The position numbers and the translations under genes are program-made. Below the pieces are notes generated by a model. The model was not told the DNA's origin. It saw only the letters and a program-made list of their open reading frames with translations, and made no database searches. This document shows, in pieces, positions 1 to 8,980 of a stretch of DNA of 64,000 nucleotides (position 1 is its first letter; the number at the start of each line of letters is the position of its first letter). Source of the stretch: Leptolyngbya sp. Cla-17 (GTDB taxonomy: Bacteria; Cyanobacteriota; Cyanobacteriia; Leptolyngbyales; Leptolyngbyaceae); assembly GCF_016807185.1 (NCBI RefSeq), contig NZ_JAEVYN010000001.1, positions 868,001 through 932,000 of the forward strand. The letters are read 5' to 3'.

Positions 1-377
1 TTAGCTTAAATCCCTTCCCCATTGCGGATACAGACTTCAATCCGTATCTCCTTCTCCTATTTCGGAAAGAATTCTCCTAATTTTGGGAGAAAAAGGATAG
101 GCGACAGAAATTAAATAACAAGGGCGATCGCGTTGTTTAAGAAGAGCCTACATCGCGTACTTATGCACTAAGGATGAAGACAACAGAGGCAAAAGTTTTT
201 AATGATGGATCTCAGGTTTGAATTACAGGTCAATACGCCTAATATGCAAAACTTTTTACTGTAGATTTCCGCTCGCGATTCTTAAATATTTGTCTTAAGA
301 TTTTTGAGTATTTTGCTACAGAAAAAGGTAAGTTACGACAAAATTTTCAATTGTCCTATTCTTTTAAGGAGACCTTT
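1..377. other. Intergenic leader region
   Basis: No gene is supported here. The stretch is AT-rich, carries one HIP1 octamer (GCGATCGC, 124-131), and probably holds the promoter of the lipoprotein operon that starts at 378. The first three bases (TTA) could be the end of a minus-strand gene outside the window, but this cannot be tested from the sequence given. Confidence 0.5.
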
Positions 378-998
378 ATGAACTCTGCTCGCTGGCGCAA
401 AATTCTTGCCCCTTTGTTGCTTAGCCTAGTGCTGTTTATCTCAGCCTGCGCTCCTACTCAACAATCTCGCTATTCTCAGGTTCAAAAAGACACGACCCAA
501 CGGGGTGCATCTTCCGCAGTTGCTAAAAAAGCGGAACAAGGCGCAAAATTCAACAAGATTTTTCCCGATGGCATCAGGGGCTATGAAGTGGTTCCCGCCC
601 AAGAGAAGAAAGGATTCGCTGAATATAAAGTGAACAAAGATGGCAAAAACGTTGCCATGCTGTCGATTAGTGATACAACCAGTGTTCCTTCTGCGGCTGC
701 TAAGTATCAAGCAGCAACCGAGAAAGTAGCAGGCTATCCAGCAGTCGAGCAAGGCGCTAATGCTACCGGAATTCTGGTCAACGATCGCTATCAGGTGAAA
801 ATCCTTTCCCGCGATCCCTCTTTTACTAAGACAGATCGGGTGCAGTGGCTACAAAAGTTTGACCTGAAAGCATTGGCAAAAATGAAGCCAGCGATCGCGC
901 CGGTTGCGGCTCAAAAGCCTGTGACTCAAGTGACCAAACTGCCGCCACTTCCTCAAAGAGCGCCTAACCCAACATTGGTGCCTCAGCCTGCTGGCTAG
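378..998 (+). CDS. Lipoprotein of unknown function, first of a tandem pair
   Basis: I do not recognise a named family. The ATG at 378 is chosen over an earlier in-frame one because AAGGAG lies just upstream at about 366-371. The product (206 aa) opens with a basic stretch, a hydrophobic core and the lipobox LFISAC, so it should be lipidated and anchored to a membrane. The mature part aligns along most of its length with the next gene: both have a SQVQK/DQVQK element, AQEKKGFAE, the stretch KNVAMLSISDT and SRDPSFTK near the end. Only this copy has a proline-rich C-terminal tail of about 40 residues. The pair is followed at 12 bp by a third gene, suggesting one transcript. Export and lipidation are well supported; the function is unknown. 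Confidence 0.85.
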   Translation: MNSARWRKILAPLLLSLVLFISACAPTQQSRYSQVQKDTTQRGASSAVAKKAEQGAKFNKIFPDGIRGYEVVPAQEKKGFAEYKVNKDGKNVAMLSISDTTSVPSAAAKYQAATEKVAGYPAVEQGANATGILVNDRYQVKILSRDPSFTKTDRVQWLQKFDLKALAKMKPAIAPVAAQKPVTQVTKLPPLPQRAPNPTLVPQPAG

Positions 999-1028
999 TC
1001 CCCATTTTTCGTATTTAGTGAGAGTGCC

Positions 1029-1529
1029 ATGATTGCTTTTTCCCGTACACTTCTCGTTCCTGCCTTATTAAGCCTGTCACTGGTTGCAGTTGCCTGTGGG
1101 GATAAGCCTCCGTCCAGCTATGACCAGGTTCAAAAAGAAACTCAGGGTCAATCAGCAGTTTCTAAACAAGCCGTCAACGGAACTCAGCTCAACAAATATT
1201 TTCCTAGGTCAGCCGATGGCTTTTCGGTCGTGGCTGCTCAAGAAAAGAAAGGTTTTGCAGAACATAAGGTCAATAAAGGCGGCAAAAATGTGGCGATGCT
1301 TTCCATCAGCGATACGGTTAGCACGCCAGAGTCTACCAGTAAATATAAACAAAGTACTTCCCAAATTGCTGGTTTCCCCAGTGTTGACCAAGGGCAAAAC
1401 GGGACGGGCGTTTTGGTGAGCGATCGCTTTCAAGTCAAAGCTCAATCTCGTGATCCATCCTTTACCAAGCAAGACCGCGTAAATTGGATCCAAAAATTTA
1501 ATCTAAACGGTCTGTCCAAACAGAAATAA
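1029..1529 (+). CDS. Lipoprotein of unknown function, second of a tandem pair
   Basis: The 166-aa product is a paralogue of the preceding lipoprotein, 30 bp downstream of it. A hydrophobic signal ends in the lipobox SLVAVAC, so the mature protein begins at the cysteine. It keeps the family core (YDQVQKET, AQEKKGFAE, KNVAMLSISDT, RDPSFTK) but lacks the proline-rich tail of copy one. The start ATG has only a weak upstream purine stretch (GTGAGAG). Two diverged copies side by side indicate an older tandem duplication, not a very recent one, since the nucleotide sequences differ widely outside the conserved core. Function unknown; probably an envelope protein acting with its neighbour. Confidence 0.85.
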   Translation: MIAFSRTLLVPALLSLSLVAVACGDKPPSSYDQVQKETQGQSAVSKQAVNGTQLNKYFPRSADGFSVVAAQEKKGFAEHKVNKGGKNVAMLSISDTVSTPESTSKYKQSTSQIAGFPSVDQGQNGTGVLVSDRFQVKAQSRDPSFTKQDRVNWIQKFNLNGLSKQK

Positions 1530-1541
1530 GGAGTCTTATCT

Positions 1542-2426
1542 GTGAGTAAATCGATTTTTGAACTCGTTGACGACCTCCCCAGTGGCGGCATTACCGTGAT
1601 GGCGATGAAGTCGCTAGATACGCTCGTTCCTGGACAATGGCAAAATTTGACTGGGTTCGACAACACTATTCGCGCAGTCACCGGCGAAACTGATGAAGCG
1701 CTGATTCAGCAAATTGGTGAACGGGCAGTCGCGTTGTACAACGACAAATCCCAGGGCTATCAGCGCGCCTACTGGCTGTATGACACGGTCCAAGGAGGAT
1801 CTGGCTTGCTAGGAGCGGGTGCCCTCGCCAACCGCATTGGACAAGATACATTTTTGGGATTTCTCAAAAATATCAGTCCAAAACCAGAAAAAGCTCAAAG
1901 CATTGACCTATCTGTCAAATTGGTGACTGAGCTGGTTGCATTCTGCCAAATTAACGGCATCCCCGGCGACAGCATTGGTGACTTTCTTGGAGCATTAGGC
2001 GATTACAGTGGCGAGTCGCTCATGCGGATGGCGGCATTGGTCTGCTTCGATGGGCTAATTCCCTTGGGTCCCGAGTTTGCTGAGAAAGCGCTTGGCAATG
2101 TCCAAGGCAGCAATCCTTCAGATTTGGAAGGAAATCAAACCTACAAAAGCGTCAAGGATCTGATTCCTGGCAACAACTCTAGTGACAAGCTGGGCTTTAT
2201 TACCAAAAGCTTTGATTCCACAAAAGGTTGGATGAAAAACTTCGTCTCTTCTACAGGAGCGACCCAGAGTGGATTGATGCACAATCTCAAGGGTGTGATT
2301 GAATTCACCGACGACAAAGCGGATTACCTGGGCGCATTGCTGGATATGAATGTGAAGTACTACCGTCATACCGGTGTGCAAACTTTGGCACGGCGCTTGA
2401 TTGAACGCGCTGTCGCTGAAATTTAA
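1542..2426 (+). CDS. Conserved hypothetical protein downstream of the lipoprotein pair
   Basis: This 294-aa protein starts at a GTG with AAGGAG 7 bp upstream (the AAG overlaps the stop of the previous gene), so it is probably translated from the same mRNA as the two lipoproteins. No signal peptide or clear membrane helix is evident, although a small glycine/alanine-rich segment (GGSGLLGAGALANRIG, about residues 84-99) could be amphipathic. It is rich in short helices and has no catalytic motif that I recognise. Its position suggests a cytoplasmic partner of the lipoproteins, but that rests on context alone. I cannot assign a family. Confidence 0.8.
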   Translation: MSKSIFELVDDLPSGGITVMAMKSLDTLVPGQWQNLTGFDNTIRAVTGETDEALIQQIGERAVALYNDKSQGYQRAYWLYDTVQGGSGLLGAGALANRIGQDTFLGFLKNISPKPEKAQSIDLSVKLVTELVAFCQINGIPGDSIGDFLGALGDYSGESLMRMAALVCFDGLIPLGPEFAEKALGNVQGSNPSDLEGNQTYKSVKDLIPGNNSSDKLGFITKSFDSTKGWMKNFVSSTGATQSGLMHNLKGVIEFTDDKADYLGALLDMNVKYYRHTGVQTLARRLIERAVAEI

Positions 2427-2448
2427 CTGGGGCATTCATCATTAGAGT

Positions 2449-2483
2449 GGGCTGATTTAGATTGACTTAATCTAAACCAGCCC
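2449..2483 (+). terminator. Stem-loop after the lipoprotein operon
   Basis: GGGCTG (2449-2454) pairs with CAGCCC (2478-2483) and TTTAGATT (2456-2463) with AATCTAAA (2469-2476), leaving a 5-nt loop. The following bases are only moderately T-rich, so this is a likely but not textbook intrinsic terminator. Confidence 0.55.
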
Positions 2484-2699
2484 GTCTTTGTGTTAATTGC
2501 CTTTTTGTCGGTAAACCTGTTACAACCATTGTTATTTACGTCTATTAGTTTATTGATAGAATCTGCAAAATTTATATCAGCTTTTATATCTTGCGGCGAT
2601 CGCCCCTTTTTCACTACTATCTTTCGCCATCACTGTTAATTAATCAACGCTGCTTTCGATATTGATTGACAGGATCACTGCACTACTTGGGATTTCGGC

Positions 2700-3830
2700 A
2701 TGGCGCGTACCAGAATTTTGGTTGTGGAAGACGAGCAACTCGTTGCGGATGATCTGAGAGAAACTTTAGAAATTTTGGGATATGACGTAGCGGGATTGGC
2801 AGTCTCTGGCGAAGAGGCGATCGCAAAAGTCGCTATCACCCGTCCCCATTTAATATTGATGGATATTCGGCTGGAAGGCAAAATGGATGGCATTGAAGCC
2901 TCTCAAATCATCCAAACAGATTTTCAATTACCTGTGGTTTACCTGACTGCCAACGCCGATCACGCCACTTTAGAGCGGGTTAAGCAATCTGAACCGTTTG
3001 GCTATCTGATGAAACCATTCAGTGAAAAATCCCTTACCACCACGATTGAAATTGCACTCGCTCGCCACAAATCAGAACTGGAAGTGCATCAAACCTTGAA
3101 AACGGTTCAAGCCGGAAAAACTGCCGCTGAAGAACTGGCGCAAGAAAAATCAGAGTACCTCTGTCTGCTGGCGCATGAACTCCGCAATCCATTAACTGCC
3201 ATCAAGTTTGCTGCAGAAGTCTTGCAAAGTCAAAATACCCACCTATTGCCTGATGATAAAAAAATGCGCTATGTCCAGCGGATTCAAACGGCAACGAACA
3301 GCCTGAATAAATTATTAGAAGATGTACTAACCCTAGAGCATTCAAACGCTAGCACTTTGCAATGGTCTCCTTTAAAGGTTGATCTAGTCGATTTTTGTAA
3401 AGAACTGATAGAAGTGCTACAGGTAAACTGCGATGACCACCACACGCTGCTTTTTTCCACCAACGTTGAGCATTATCAGGCGTTTCTAGATGAAAAACTC
3501 CTGTGGCACTTATTAAACAACTTGCTCGGTAATGCAGTGAAGTACTCTCCTGACGGCGGCACTGTGTCTTTAAGTTTGCAGTGTGAAACCGATCGCTTTA
3601 GTCTGAGCGTCTCTGATGAAGGCATTGGCATTCCTCCACAAACGCTGGCACATTTATTTGAACCTTTTTATCGTGCTGGTAACGTTGGGCAAATTCCTGG
3701 AACTGGACTCGGTTTAGCGATCGCCAAACAATGTGCAGAACTTCAAGGCGGCAGCCTCAGCGTTTGTAGCACCCTTGGGCAAGGCACCACCTTTACCGTA
3801 ACCTTGCCCAGAGAAAAGCAGGAGAAGTAG
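2700..3830 (+). CDS. Response regulator/histidine kinase hybrid
   Basis: A two-component signalling protein of 376 aa. Residues 1-120 form a receiver domain with the phospho-acceptor Asp55 in LILMDIRL, the acidic pair near residue 10 and Lys105 in YLMKPF. A short linker (about 120-150) leads to a HisKA domain with the H-box LLAHELRNPL (His159), then an HATPase domain with an N-box (NNLLGNAVKYS), DEGIGIP and GTGLGLAIA. There is no membrane segment, so it is cytosolic. The receiver-first order is the reverse of classic hybrid kinases and is common among cyanobacterial Hik proteins; the receiver probably controls the attached kinase. The cognate sensor is not in the window. It converges with the cyclase gene that follows. 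Confidence 0.93.
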   Translation: MARTRILVVEDEQLVADDLRETLEILGYDVAGLAVSGEEAIAKVAITRPHLILMDIRLEGKMDGIEASQIIQTDFQLPVVYLTANADHATLERVKQSEPFGYLMKPFSEKSLTTTIEIALARHKSELEVHQTLKTVQAGKTAAEELAQEKSEYLCLLAHELRNPLTAIKFAAEVLQSQNTHLLPDDKKMRYVQRIQTATNSLNKLLEDVLTLEHSNASTLQWSPLKVDLVDFCKELIEVLQVNCDDHHTLLFSTNVEHYQAFLDEKLLWHLLNNLLGNAVKYSPDGGTVSLSLQCETDRFSLSVSDEGIGIPPQTLAHLFEPFYRAGNVGQIPGTGLGLAIAKQCAELQGGSLSVCSTLGQGTTFTVTLPREKQEK

Positions 3831-3868
3831 TGGGCTATCAGATTTTTCAAGCTTCAGATTAGCCCACT
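3829..3868. terminator. Shared terminator between convergent genes
   Basis: AGTGGGCTA (3829-3837), which overlaps the kinase stop codon, pairs over 9 bp with TAGCCCACT (3860-3868). The hairpin lies between two genes that converge, so it can serve both strands. Confidence 0.6.
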
Positions 3869-3873
3869 GGCGC

Positions 3874-4917
3874 TCACTTCCCAATCAACCGTTTCAACCA
3901 CGATCCCAAAGCCGTCATCAATCGTTTAACTGAGCTTAAATGGTGGCGCTTTTCTGGGACGGAAGGCAGTATGCCAAACTCTTTGCCGTTTGTAGAAGGA
4001 GTAACATTATTGACTTCGTAAAGGGTATATTTTCCGCTTTTACCCGGAATGTCTACCTGAAACGATTGCCCTACTAGAACATGGTCTTTAGCTTCGATAT
4101 ATGCTTCTTCGGAAACGAGAAAGGTTGTTCCTAAAGGTTTATTGGCAGCTTCAATCCGGCTTGCCAAATTCACAGCATCCCCAATCGCGGTCATTTTAGG
4201 ATTTTTAGGATCGCCAATGGTGCCAATCACAGTGCCGCCGTAATGCACTCCAATACCAATTCGTAACCGCTGTTGGTATAAGCCTTCCAAGGATGGATTT
4301 AGTTCTTCCAACGTTGACAGCATTGCCACTCCTGCTCGAATGGCTCGTTCCGCTGCGCGATCGGGATTATCTAGCCCAAATAGCGCCATAAACCCATCGC
4401 CCATGTAGACATTAATCGTGCCACCATAGCGATTGATCACCTCTGCCATCCGCTGAAAGTAGCGATTCAAAACATAAATCACATCGTAGGGCAATAGCGC
4501 TTCTGAAAAAGTAGTAAACCCTCGAATATCTGCAAACAAAATGGCGACGTGCTTTTCTTGCCCCAATAAAGAAGGAGCTGATTTTTTAGATGCCTGGTCA
4601 AAAAACATTGCCATGTCATCGGCATCCAGAGACAGCCGCCGCAGAGTAATTTTGCCTTTACGGGCAATCATCGTTTGGCACGCTAAGCGGATGCAGGGTT
4701 CAAAGCCCAACTGATCTGCCAAAACCTGTTCTTCTGGGGTTCGAGGCGCACAAAATTCTTCCCCGTCTAAAATCAATACTCGACAGGTAGAACAACGAGC
4801 ATTGCCGCCACAGACGTGTGTATGAGGAATTCCCGCTTCCAAAGCCGCTGTAAGCAAGGTATTGGCGTTTTCTGTTTCGATCAGATTTTCATCGGGTAAA
4901 TAAAAGATCTGCGTCAT
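3874..4917 (-). CDS. Ferredoxin-adenylate/guanylate cyclase fusion
   Basis: The 347-aa product joins a plant-type [2Fe-2S] ferredoxin domain to a class III nucleotide cyclase domain. From the ATG at 4917 the cluster ligands are Cys36, Cys42 and Cys45 (CGGNARCSTC) and Cys80 (LACQT). The cyclase domain (about 120-285) has the metal-binding motif FADIRGFT, the segment NVYMGDGFMALFG with the second metal Asp, and GDAVNLASRIE near its end. A GTG 18 bp further upstream is an alternative start, but it has no better ribosome site. The family makes cAMP or cGMP from the nucleoside triphosphate; the ferredoxin module suggests redox control, which is inference. No membrane segment is seen. The C-terminal 60 residues are basic and unassigned. 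Confidence 0.92.
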   Translation of the reverse strand: MTQIFYLPDENLIETENANTLLTAALEAGIPHTHVCGGNARCSTCRVLILDGEEFCAPRTPEEQVLADQLGFEPCIRLACQTMIARKGKITLRRLSLDADDMAMFFDQASKKSAPSLLGQEKHVAILFADIRGFTTFSEALLPYDVIYVLNRYFQRMAEVINRYGGTINVYMGDGFMALFGLDNPDRAAERAIRAGVAMLSTLEELNPSLEGLYQQRLRIGIGVHYGGTVIGTIGDPKNPKMTAIGDAVNLASRIEAANKPLGTTFLVSEEAYIEAKDHVLVGQSFQVDIPGKSGKYTLYEVNNVTPSTNGKEFGILPSVPEKRHHLSSVKRLMTALGSWLKRLIGK

Positions 4918-5114
4918 AGTGTGGGCTGATGTCACCGTATGGTTGAATCTACACTGAACCCACTCAAAAGCCCGGATTAAAACAAGCCAAGCATGAGAAT
5001 AGCAAGTCTCCTTGAGATAGGCAGCCTCTCAAAACAGACCTTAAACACTATCAGTAGCACCCCAATCTATCGTTATTGTAACGGGTGGGCGCGATCGCGT
5101 TCCTCGCCATTTTC

Positions 5115-6677
5115 TCACCCTTTCCGCTTAATTGGCTTGTCTTTCCCTAGCTTATTTTTATTCTTGCCGCGCTCCCATGCTCCGCTAAATTCCCCCTTAG
5201 CACCCATCCCAGCTTTCTGCATCGCTGCATTGTAAATTGCCTCATTTGCCGCCGCTGATTTAAACAAATCCACCACCGGATTAGGATAGTCCACGCCAAG
5301 CTTCACATTAAAACGCTGCTGTTCTACGGGGAGAAGCTGCCACGGTTCATGCACTTTACCTGCGGGAACCTGTATCAGTTCGGGCAACCAGTGTTTTACA
5401 TAGCTGCCATCGGGGTCGTAGTCTGTAGATTGCTTGAGAATGTTGAAAAAGCGGAAGCCACGGGCATCATTGCCGACACCCGCCGTATAGTTCCAGTTGC
5501 CCCAATTGCTGCATACATCGTAATCAACCAGCAGCGACTCAAACCACTCTGCGCCCATATGCCAGTTAATGCCCAAATTTTTGGTGAGAAAACTAGCAAC
5601 ATTTTGCCGCCCCCGATTAGACATAAATCCGGTAGCCGCGATTTCTCGCATGTTGGCATCCACCAGCGGGAAGCCCGTTTTACCTTCGCGCCATAGGTCA
5701 AACCGCTGCCAGTCCTCTTTCCAGGGAATAGACATTCCTTGCAGCCCAGACAACCGGAAAATGCGATCGCCATGTTTGGCACAGATAAACCGAAAATAAT
5801 CTCGCCACAGCAGTTCAAAAATCAGCCAGTAAGTTGAATCGTTTTGCACTCGCTTAGTTTCATATTCCTGCACTTGCTCAAAAATATAGCGAGGCGAAAG
5901 ACAGCCCAACGACAACCATGCAGAAAACTTTGAGGAATAATCGGCCCCCACCATGCCATTTCGAGTTTCTTTGTAAGTCTTGAGGCAATCTTGTTGCCAA
6001 AAGTAGTGATCAAGACGGGCTTTACCTGCGGTTTCGCCGCCCTCAAATTTCAGGACAGCACGATTGTCAAAGGCAGGTGGGTTTAGCGCAAAGGTGGATA
6101 AGGTCGGCAAATCGCCAGCGGGCACATAGGGCAAAGGGGGAAGACTTTTGGGTGTGGGAAAGGCAGGATTGATTGTGCTTTCTTTTTCGACCTGCTTGCG
6201 AAAATTGGTAAATACTTCTGGCAGTTGGCTGATTTCAAAGGGCAGATCATCGGGATGATACAGCGTGTGTCCCCAAAAGCGGTGACACTTGACCCCGATC
6301 GCCTCTAGCATCCGATGTACTGAGTTTTCCACCGCAACTTCTTCTGAGGTGACTTCTTGGTGGTAGTAAACTGCGGTGATGCCTAACTGTTTCGCCAAGT
6401 CAGGAATCACGGATTCTGGGGTGCCCTGACGGATAATCAAATTGCTGCCGAGGGACTGGAGCGATCGCCGCAGATCTGCCACACTTTCCAGCAAGAATTG
6501 TGCCCGAAATGCGCCCGTTTTAGGAAAGCCAAAGGAGGTTTGCCCAAACTGACGCGGCTCGAAACAATAGAGCGGCAGCAAAAAATCAGGGTTTGCTTGA
6601 ATGGCACGGTGCAGGGGTTCATGGTCGTGCGATCGCAAATCGCTACGAAACCAAATCAAGATTCGCTGATCAGTCAT
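5115..6677 (-). CDS. DASH-type cryptochrome (photolyase family)
   Basis: At 520 aa this matches the Cry-DASH subfamily, which binds FAD and an antenna pterin and repairs cyclobutane dimers mainly in single-stranded DNA. The N-terminal photolyase domain starts ILIWFRSDLRSHDHEPL; the FAD-binding part has FELLWRDYFRF, GKTGFPLVDANMREIAATGFMSNRGRQ and the characteristic DYDVCSNWGNWNYTAGVGND stretch. The C-terminal 60 residues are basic and lysine-rich (GKNKNKLGKDKPIKRKG), a tail variant that could aid nucleic acid binding. It is separate from the broken class I photolyase gene at 31.5-34.1 kb, so with that gene lost this may be the only photolyase-family protein coded in the window. Confidence 0.95.
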   Translation of the reverse strand: MTDQRILIWFRSDLRSHDHEPLHRAIQANPDFLLPLYCFEPRQFGQTSFGFPKTGAFRAQFLLESVADLRRSLQSLGSNLIIRQGTPESVIPDLAKQLGITAVYYHQEVTSEEVAVENSVHRMLEAIGVKCHRFWGHTLYHPDDLPFEISQLPEVFTNFRKQVEKESTINPAFPTPKSLPPLPYVPAGDLPTLSTFALNPPAFDNRAVLKFEGGETAGKARLDHYFWQQDCLKTYKETRNGMVGADYSSKFSAWLSLGCLSPRYIFEQVQEYETKRVQNDSTYWLIFELLWRDYFRFICAKHGDRIFRLSGLQGMSIPWKEDWQRFDLWREGKTGFPLVDANMREIAATGFMSNRGRQNVASFLTKNLGINWHMGAEWFESLLVDYDVCSNWGNWNYTAGVGNDARGFRFFNILKQSTDYDPDGSYVKHWLPELIQVPAGKVHEPWQLLPVEQQRFNVKLGVDYPNPVVDLFKSAAANEAIYNAAMQKAGMGAKGEFSGAWERGKNKNKLGKDKPIKRKG

Positions 6678-6704
6678 GATGGGAGGATTAAGCTACACGT
6701 CCCG

Positions 6705-7184
6705 TTACTCTACCAATGTCCAATCGATTTTGGATGAGTTCCACATGGGATAGTCCCGACAAACATCAGAATTTTGCTTTTGCAACTTTAACGCTTGACT
6801 GTAGCTAAACAGCGCTTCTTGATATTGCTGCAACTCTTTCAACACAGACCCGCGAAACAGCCAAGCTTCACGATTCGTGTTAGATAAATCTAAGGCTCGG
6901 TTAAAACTCGCCAAGGCAGCTTTGTAGTGATGAAGGTGTACTAACGCCACCCCATGAAACACCCAGGTTTTAGAACGATTCGGTTGAATGCGGAGGGCTG
7001 CTTCAAAACTGGCAAGAGCAGCCTCGTAATAGCCTTGCTTGGTGAGAACGGCACCCCGACTGCACCACAGGCGATGAAGCGTTTTGGCGGTTAATAGACT
7101 ATTCGTTTTGAGAGATACCCGTTGAGTACAGCGCTTGGATACAGAATGAAGGTTTGATGAGGGAACGACGGTAGATGGACCCAT
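6705..7184 (-). CDS. TPR-repeat protein
   Basis: A 159-aa protein with about three tetratricopeptide repeats. The recurring pattern is AALASFEAALRIQPN, AALASFNRALDLSNT and EALFSYSQALKLQKQ, each preceded by a W-x-x-x-G/A element. The N-terminal 40 residues are Ser/Thr-rich without a repeat. TPR proteins mediate protein-protein contacts; nothing here identifies the partner. It lies 27 bp upstream of the DASH cryptochrome on the same strand, so co-transcription is possible. The ATG at 7184 has no strong ribosome site; a later start would remove part of the non-repeat leader only. Confidence 0.8.
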   Translation of the reverse strand: MGPSTVVPSSNLHSVSKRCTQRVSLKTNSLLTAKTLHRLWCSRGAVLTKQGYYEAALASFEAALRIQPNRSKTWVFHGVALVHLHHYKAALASFNRALDLSNTNREAWLFRGSVLKELQQYQEALFSYSQALKLQKQNSDVCRDYPMWNSSKIDWTLVE

Positions 7185-7583
7185 AGGTAGTTCTTGGTAA
7201 GATTGAAGACTTCAGGTTCGTCAACGTAGCTGTTTACACTCTGATACACACATCATTCTGGCTTTTACAACCCACCCTTCTTATCCGCCATTGTGCTCAA
7301 CTTTGAATATATATAGAAGCTATTTCTATATATGAACCTGTAGCGATCGCGTTTAACCATAGCCGTACTTTGTTGAATCAGGATGGGGGGTTTAAGCCCT
7401 TGGGTGATGAGAATATTGGATGCGGTTCTGCTCCGAGTGATTTCTGCACCCCTTTCTCCAGCCTTTAACGGCACTCACATACCCAACCCGTGCTTCAGAA
7501 TGTAAACTATTGCTGCAATTCCTATCAAAGTGGAAGTGGCAGTTAGACAATATCGCCAACTTAGATTTTTTGGAGATAACCTA
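7185..7583. other. Divergent intergenic region upstream of psaK
   Basis: This 399-bp spacer separates the TPR gene (minus) from psaK (plus). It has a small palindrome, TATATATAGAAGCTATTTCTATATATG around 7306-7333 in broken form, and one HIP1 site. Longer reading frames across it on the minus strand overlap psaK and show no recognisable protein, so I treat the region as promoter and leader sequence. Confidence 0.5.
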
Positions 7584-7835
7584 ATGTTGAATATGCCGTT
7601 ACTTGCCGTTGCTGAAAGAGCGGTGAATTGGGGTCCTAATGTCGCAATCGTGATGATAGTCTGCAATGTCTTGGCGTTTGCAATCGGTCGAGCTACCATA
7701 AGTCGAAAAAACGTTGGTCCTGCACCGACGACCTTTGGTGGCATGAGTTTAGCTGCTTTAATCGGCTCAGCTTCTCTGGGGCACATTTTGGGAGCAGGTG
7801 CGATTTTAGGACTTTCTAATCTAGGTGTTTTGTAA
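7584..7835 (+). CDS. psaK: Photosystem I reaction centre subunit PsaK
   Basis: PsaK is a small membrane subunit at the edge of photosystem I, with two transmembrane helices and a stromal loop. The 83-aa product shows both helices (PNVAIVMIVCNVLAFAIG and MSLAALIGSASLGHILGAGAIL), joined by a loop with the family-typical GPAPTTFGG. The ATG at 7584 is chosen because GGAG at 7572-7575 sits 8 bp upstream; the frame is open 54 bp further but that part does not resemble PsaK. A strong terminator follows directly. A long frame on the opposite strand over this gene is a shadow. Confidence 0.93.
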   Translation: MLNMPLLAVAERAVNWGPNVAIVMIVCNVLAFAIGRATISRKNVGPAPTTFGGMSLAALIGSASLGHILGAGAILGLSNLGVL

Positions 7836-7860
7836 TCACCCTTGAGCTAATCAACGAAAA

Positions 7861-7891
7861 AGCCAGAGAATTTAAATTCTCTGGCTTTTTT
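7861..7891 (+). terminator. Intrinsic terminator of psaK
   Basis: A perfect 26-bp palindrome, AGCCAGAGAATTT (7861-7873) with AAATTCTCTGGCT (7874-7886), is followed by a T run to 7891 and preceded by an A run, so it can work on both strands. Confidence 0.9.
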
Positions 7892-7923
7892 AATTAATGC
7901 AGTCTTGAAGAAAGTGCGAGGGA

Positions 7924-8790
7924 CTATCGCATTAAACGCTCCGGCGCTACCCGTCTAACTCTAGTCGGCGATCGCGGCTGACTGACTCGAATCATTGGCT
8001 CAGTCGCTTGCTGCAATTGATAAACAATTTCCAACGTTTGTAGACCATCTAAAACGGCTGCCCGAATAATCGGGTCTTCCTCGCGCTGTAGCATGACCCG
8101 AAAGTAGTCAGCGATTTGACGGCGAGAAGGGATTTTGGCAGAATTATGCGGACGATTTGCCCCCTGCGATCGCCGCTCCAAACGATACTCATCATCCAAT
8201 ACAGAAACCGAATCGGTCAGTTGTCGGACTGCCAATAAACGCTTCAAGGGATCTTTGTGCGCCAAATCAAACAGCAGTTGATTAATTGGAATCTGAGCCT
8301 GCGGATTTTGGCGATTGCAAATTTGCCACATTAACAGTCCTAACCCAATCAGCGTTCCCATTCCCTGTAAAATTGCCCCGGATGCAATCCAAGCGCTGTC
8401 AGACTCTGCCCAAATTGCGATCGCAAGATAAGTGCTGAAGGTGGCGATCGCCCCTGCACCCACAGAAACCACAAATGGCTGATTCCAGCCTTGCAGCAGC
8501 TTACGCACTTCCACAGCGTTGATGGATGGTTTCCAGTCGTGCATCAAATACACTAGCAGCATCACCACCACTCCAATGACCGTGGCAAAGACTAGCCTGC
8601 CATGCCAATACAGCAAGGCGACCGCGCCAGCCGCAATGATCAGCCAACCACCCGATCCCACCCCATGCCGCGAGAAAAACCGTTTAAGCGTTTGAGTCTT
8701 GAGTTTTTCCAATGGCAAATCTTGAATCGCGCTGATTAGAAACTGCCAGCGAAATGCATCTTTTGCTGCATGAGATGAAGCCTTTATCAC
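7924..8790 (-). CDS. Membrane protein with helical-repeat C-terminal domain
   Basis: A conserved-looking cyanobacterial protein of about 288 aa with no named function that I recognise. Hydrophobic segments near residues 45-80 (GGWLIIAAGAVALLYW, FATVIGVVVMLLVYLM) and 105-155 (VVSVGAGAIATFSTYLAIAIW, GTLIGLGLLMWQI) give about four transmembrane helices. The last 120 residues look like HEAT/armadillo-type helices (DPLKRLLAVRQLTD, DPIIRAAVLDGLQTLE). The GTG at 8790 is a tentative start; the frame stays open to a TTG at 8823, adding 11 residues. It is a single gene between psaK and pdxJ, both on the other strand. Confidence 0.75.
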   Translation of the reverse strand: MIKASSHAAKDAFRWQFLISAIQDLPLEKLKTQTLKRFFSRHGVGSGGWLIIAAGAVALLYWHGRLVFATVIGVVVMLLVYLMHDWKPSINAVEVRKLLQGWNQPFVVSVGAGAIATFSTYLAIAIWAESDSAWIASGAILQGMGTLIGLGLLMWQICNRQNPQAQIPINQLLFDLAHKDPLKRLLAVRQLTDSVSVLDDEYRLERRSQGANRPHNSAKIPSRRQIADYFRVMLQREEDPIIRAAVLDGLQTLEIVYQLQQATEPMIRVSQPRSPTRVRRVAPERLMR

Positions 8791-8980
8791 CGTGCTAGTC
8801 CGCCTAAAAAATATTGCAAGCAAAAATCAATCCATACTTTACCAACGTAGCATCTATAGATTCTACAACTGGAACACAGTGCCTACGATCGTCTAGGAAA
8901 ATCGATGTTGAGATGCGGTGACGAGTTTAGGATGATTCGGTACAATCGAGGTCACATGCTTACAGCAAAGGAATTTTGGA

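Noticed and set aside
7490..7515. AATGTAAAC upstream of psaK as a possible RpaB (HLR1) half-site
   Set aside because: The second half-site at the required spacing does not match; a single half-site is too common in AT-rich DNA.
7475..7786. A 103-codon frame on the minus strand over psaK
   Set aside because: It covers the well-recognised psaK gene in antisense, has no family resemblance and no ribosome site.
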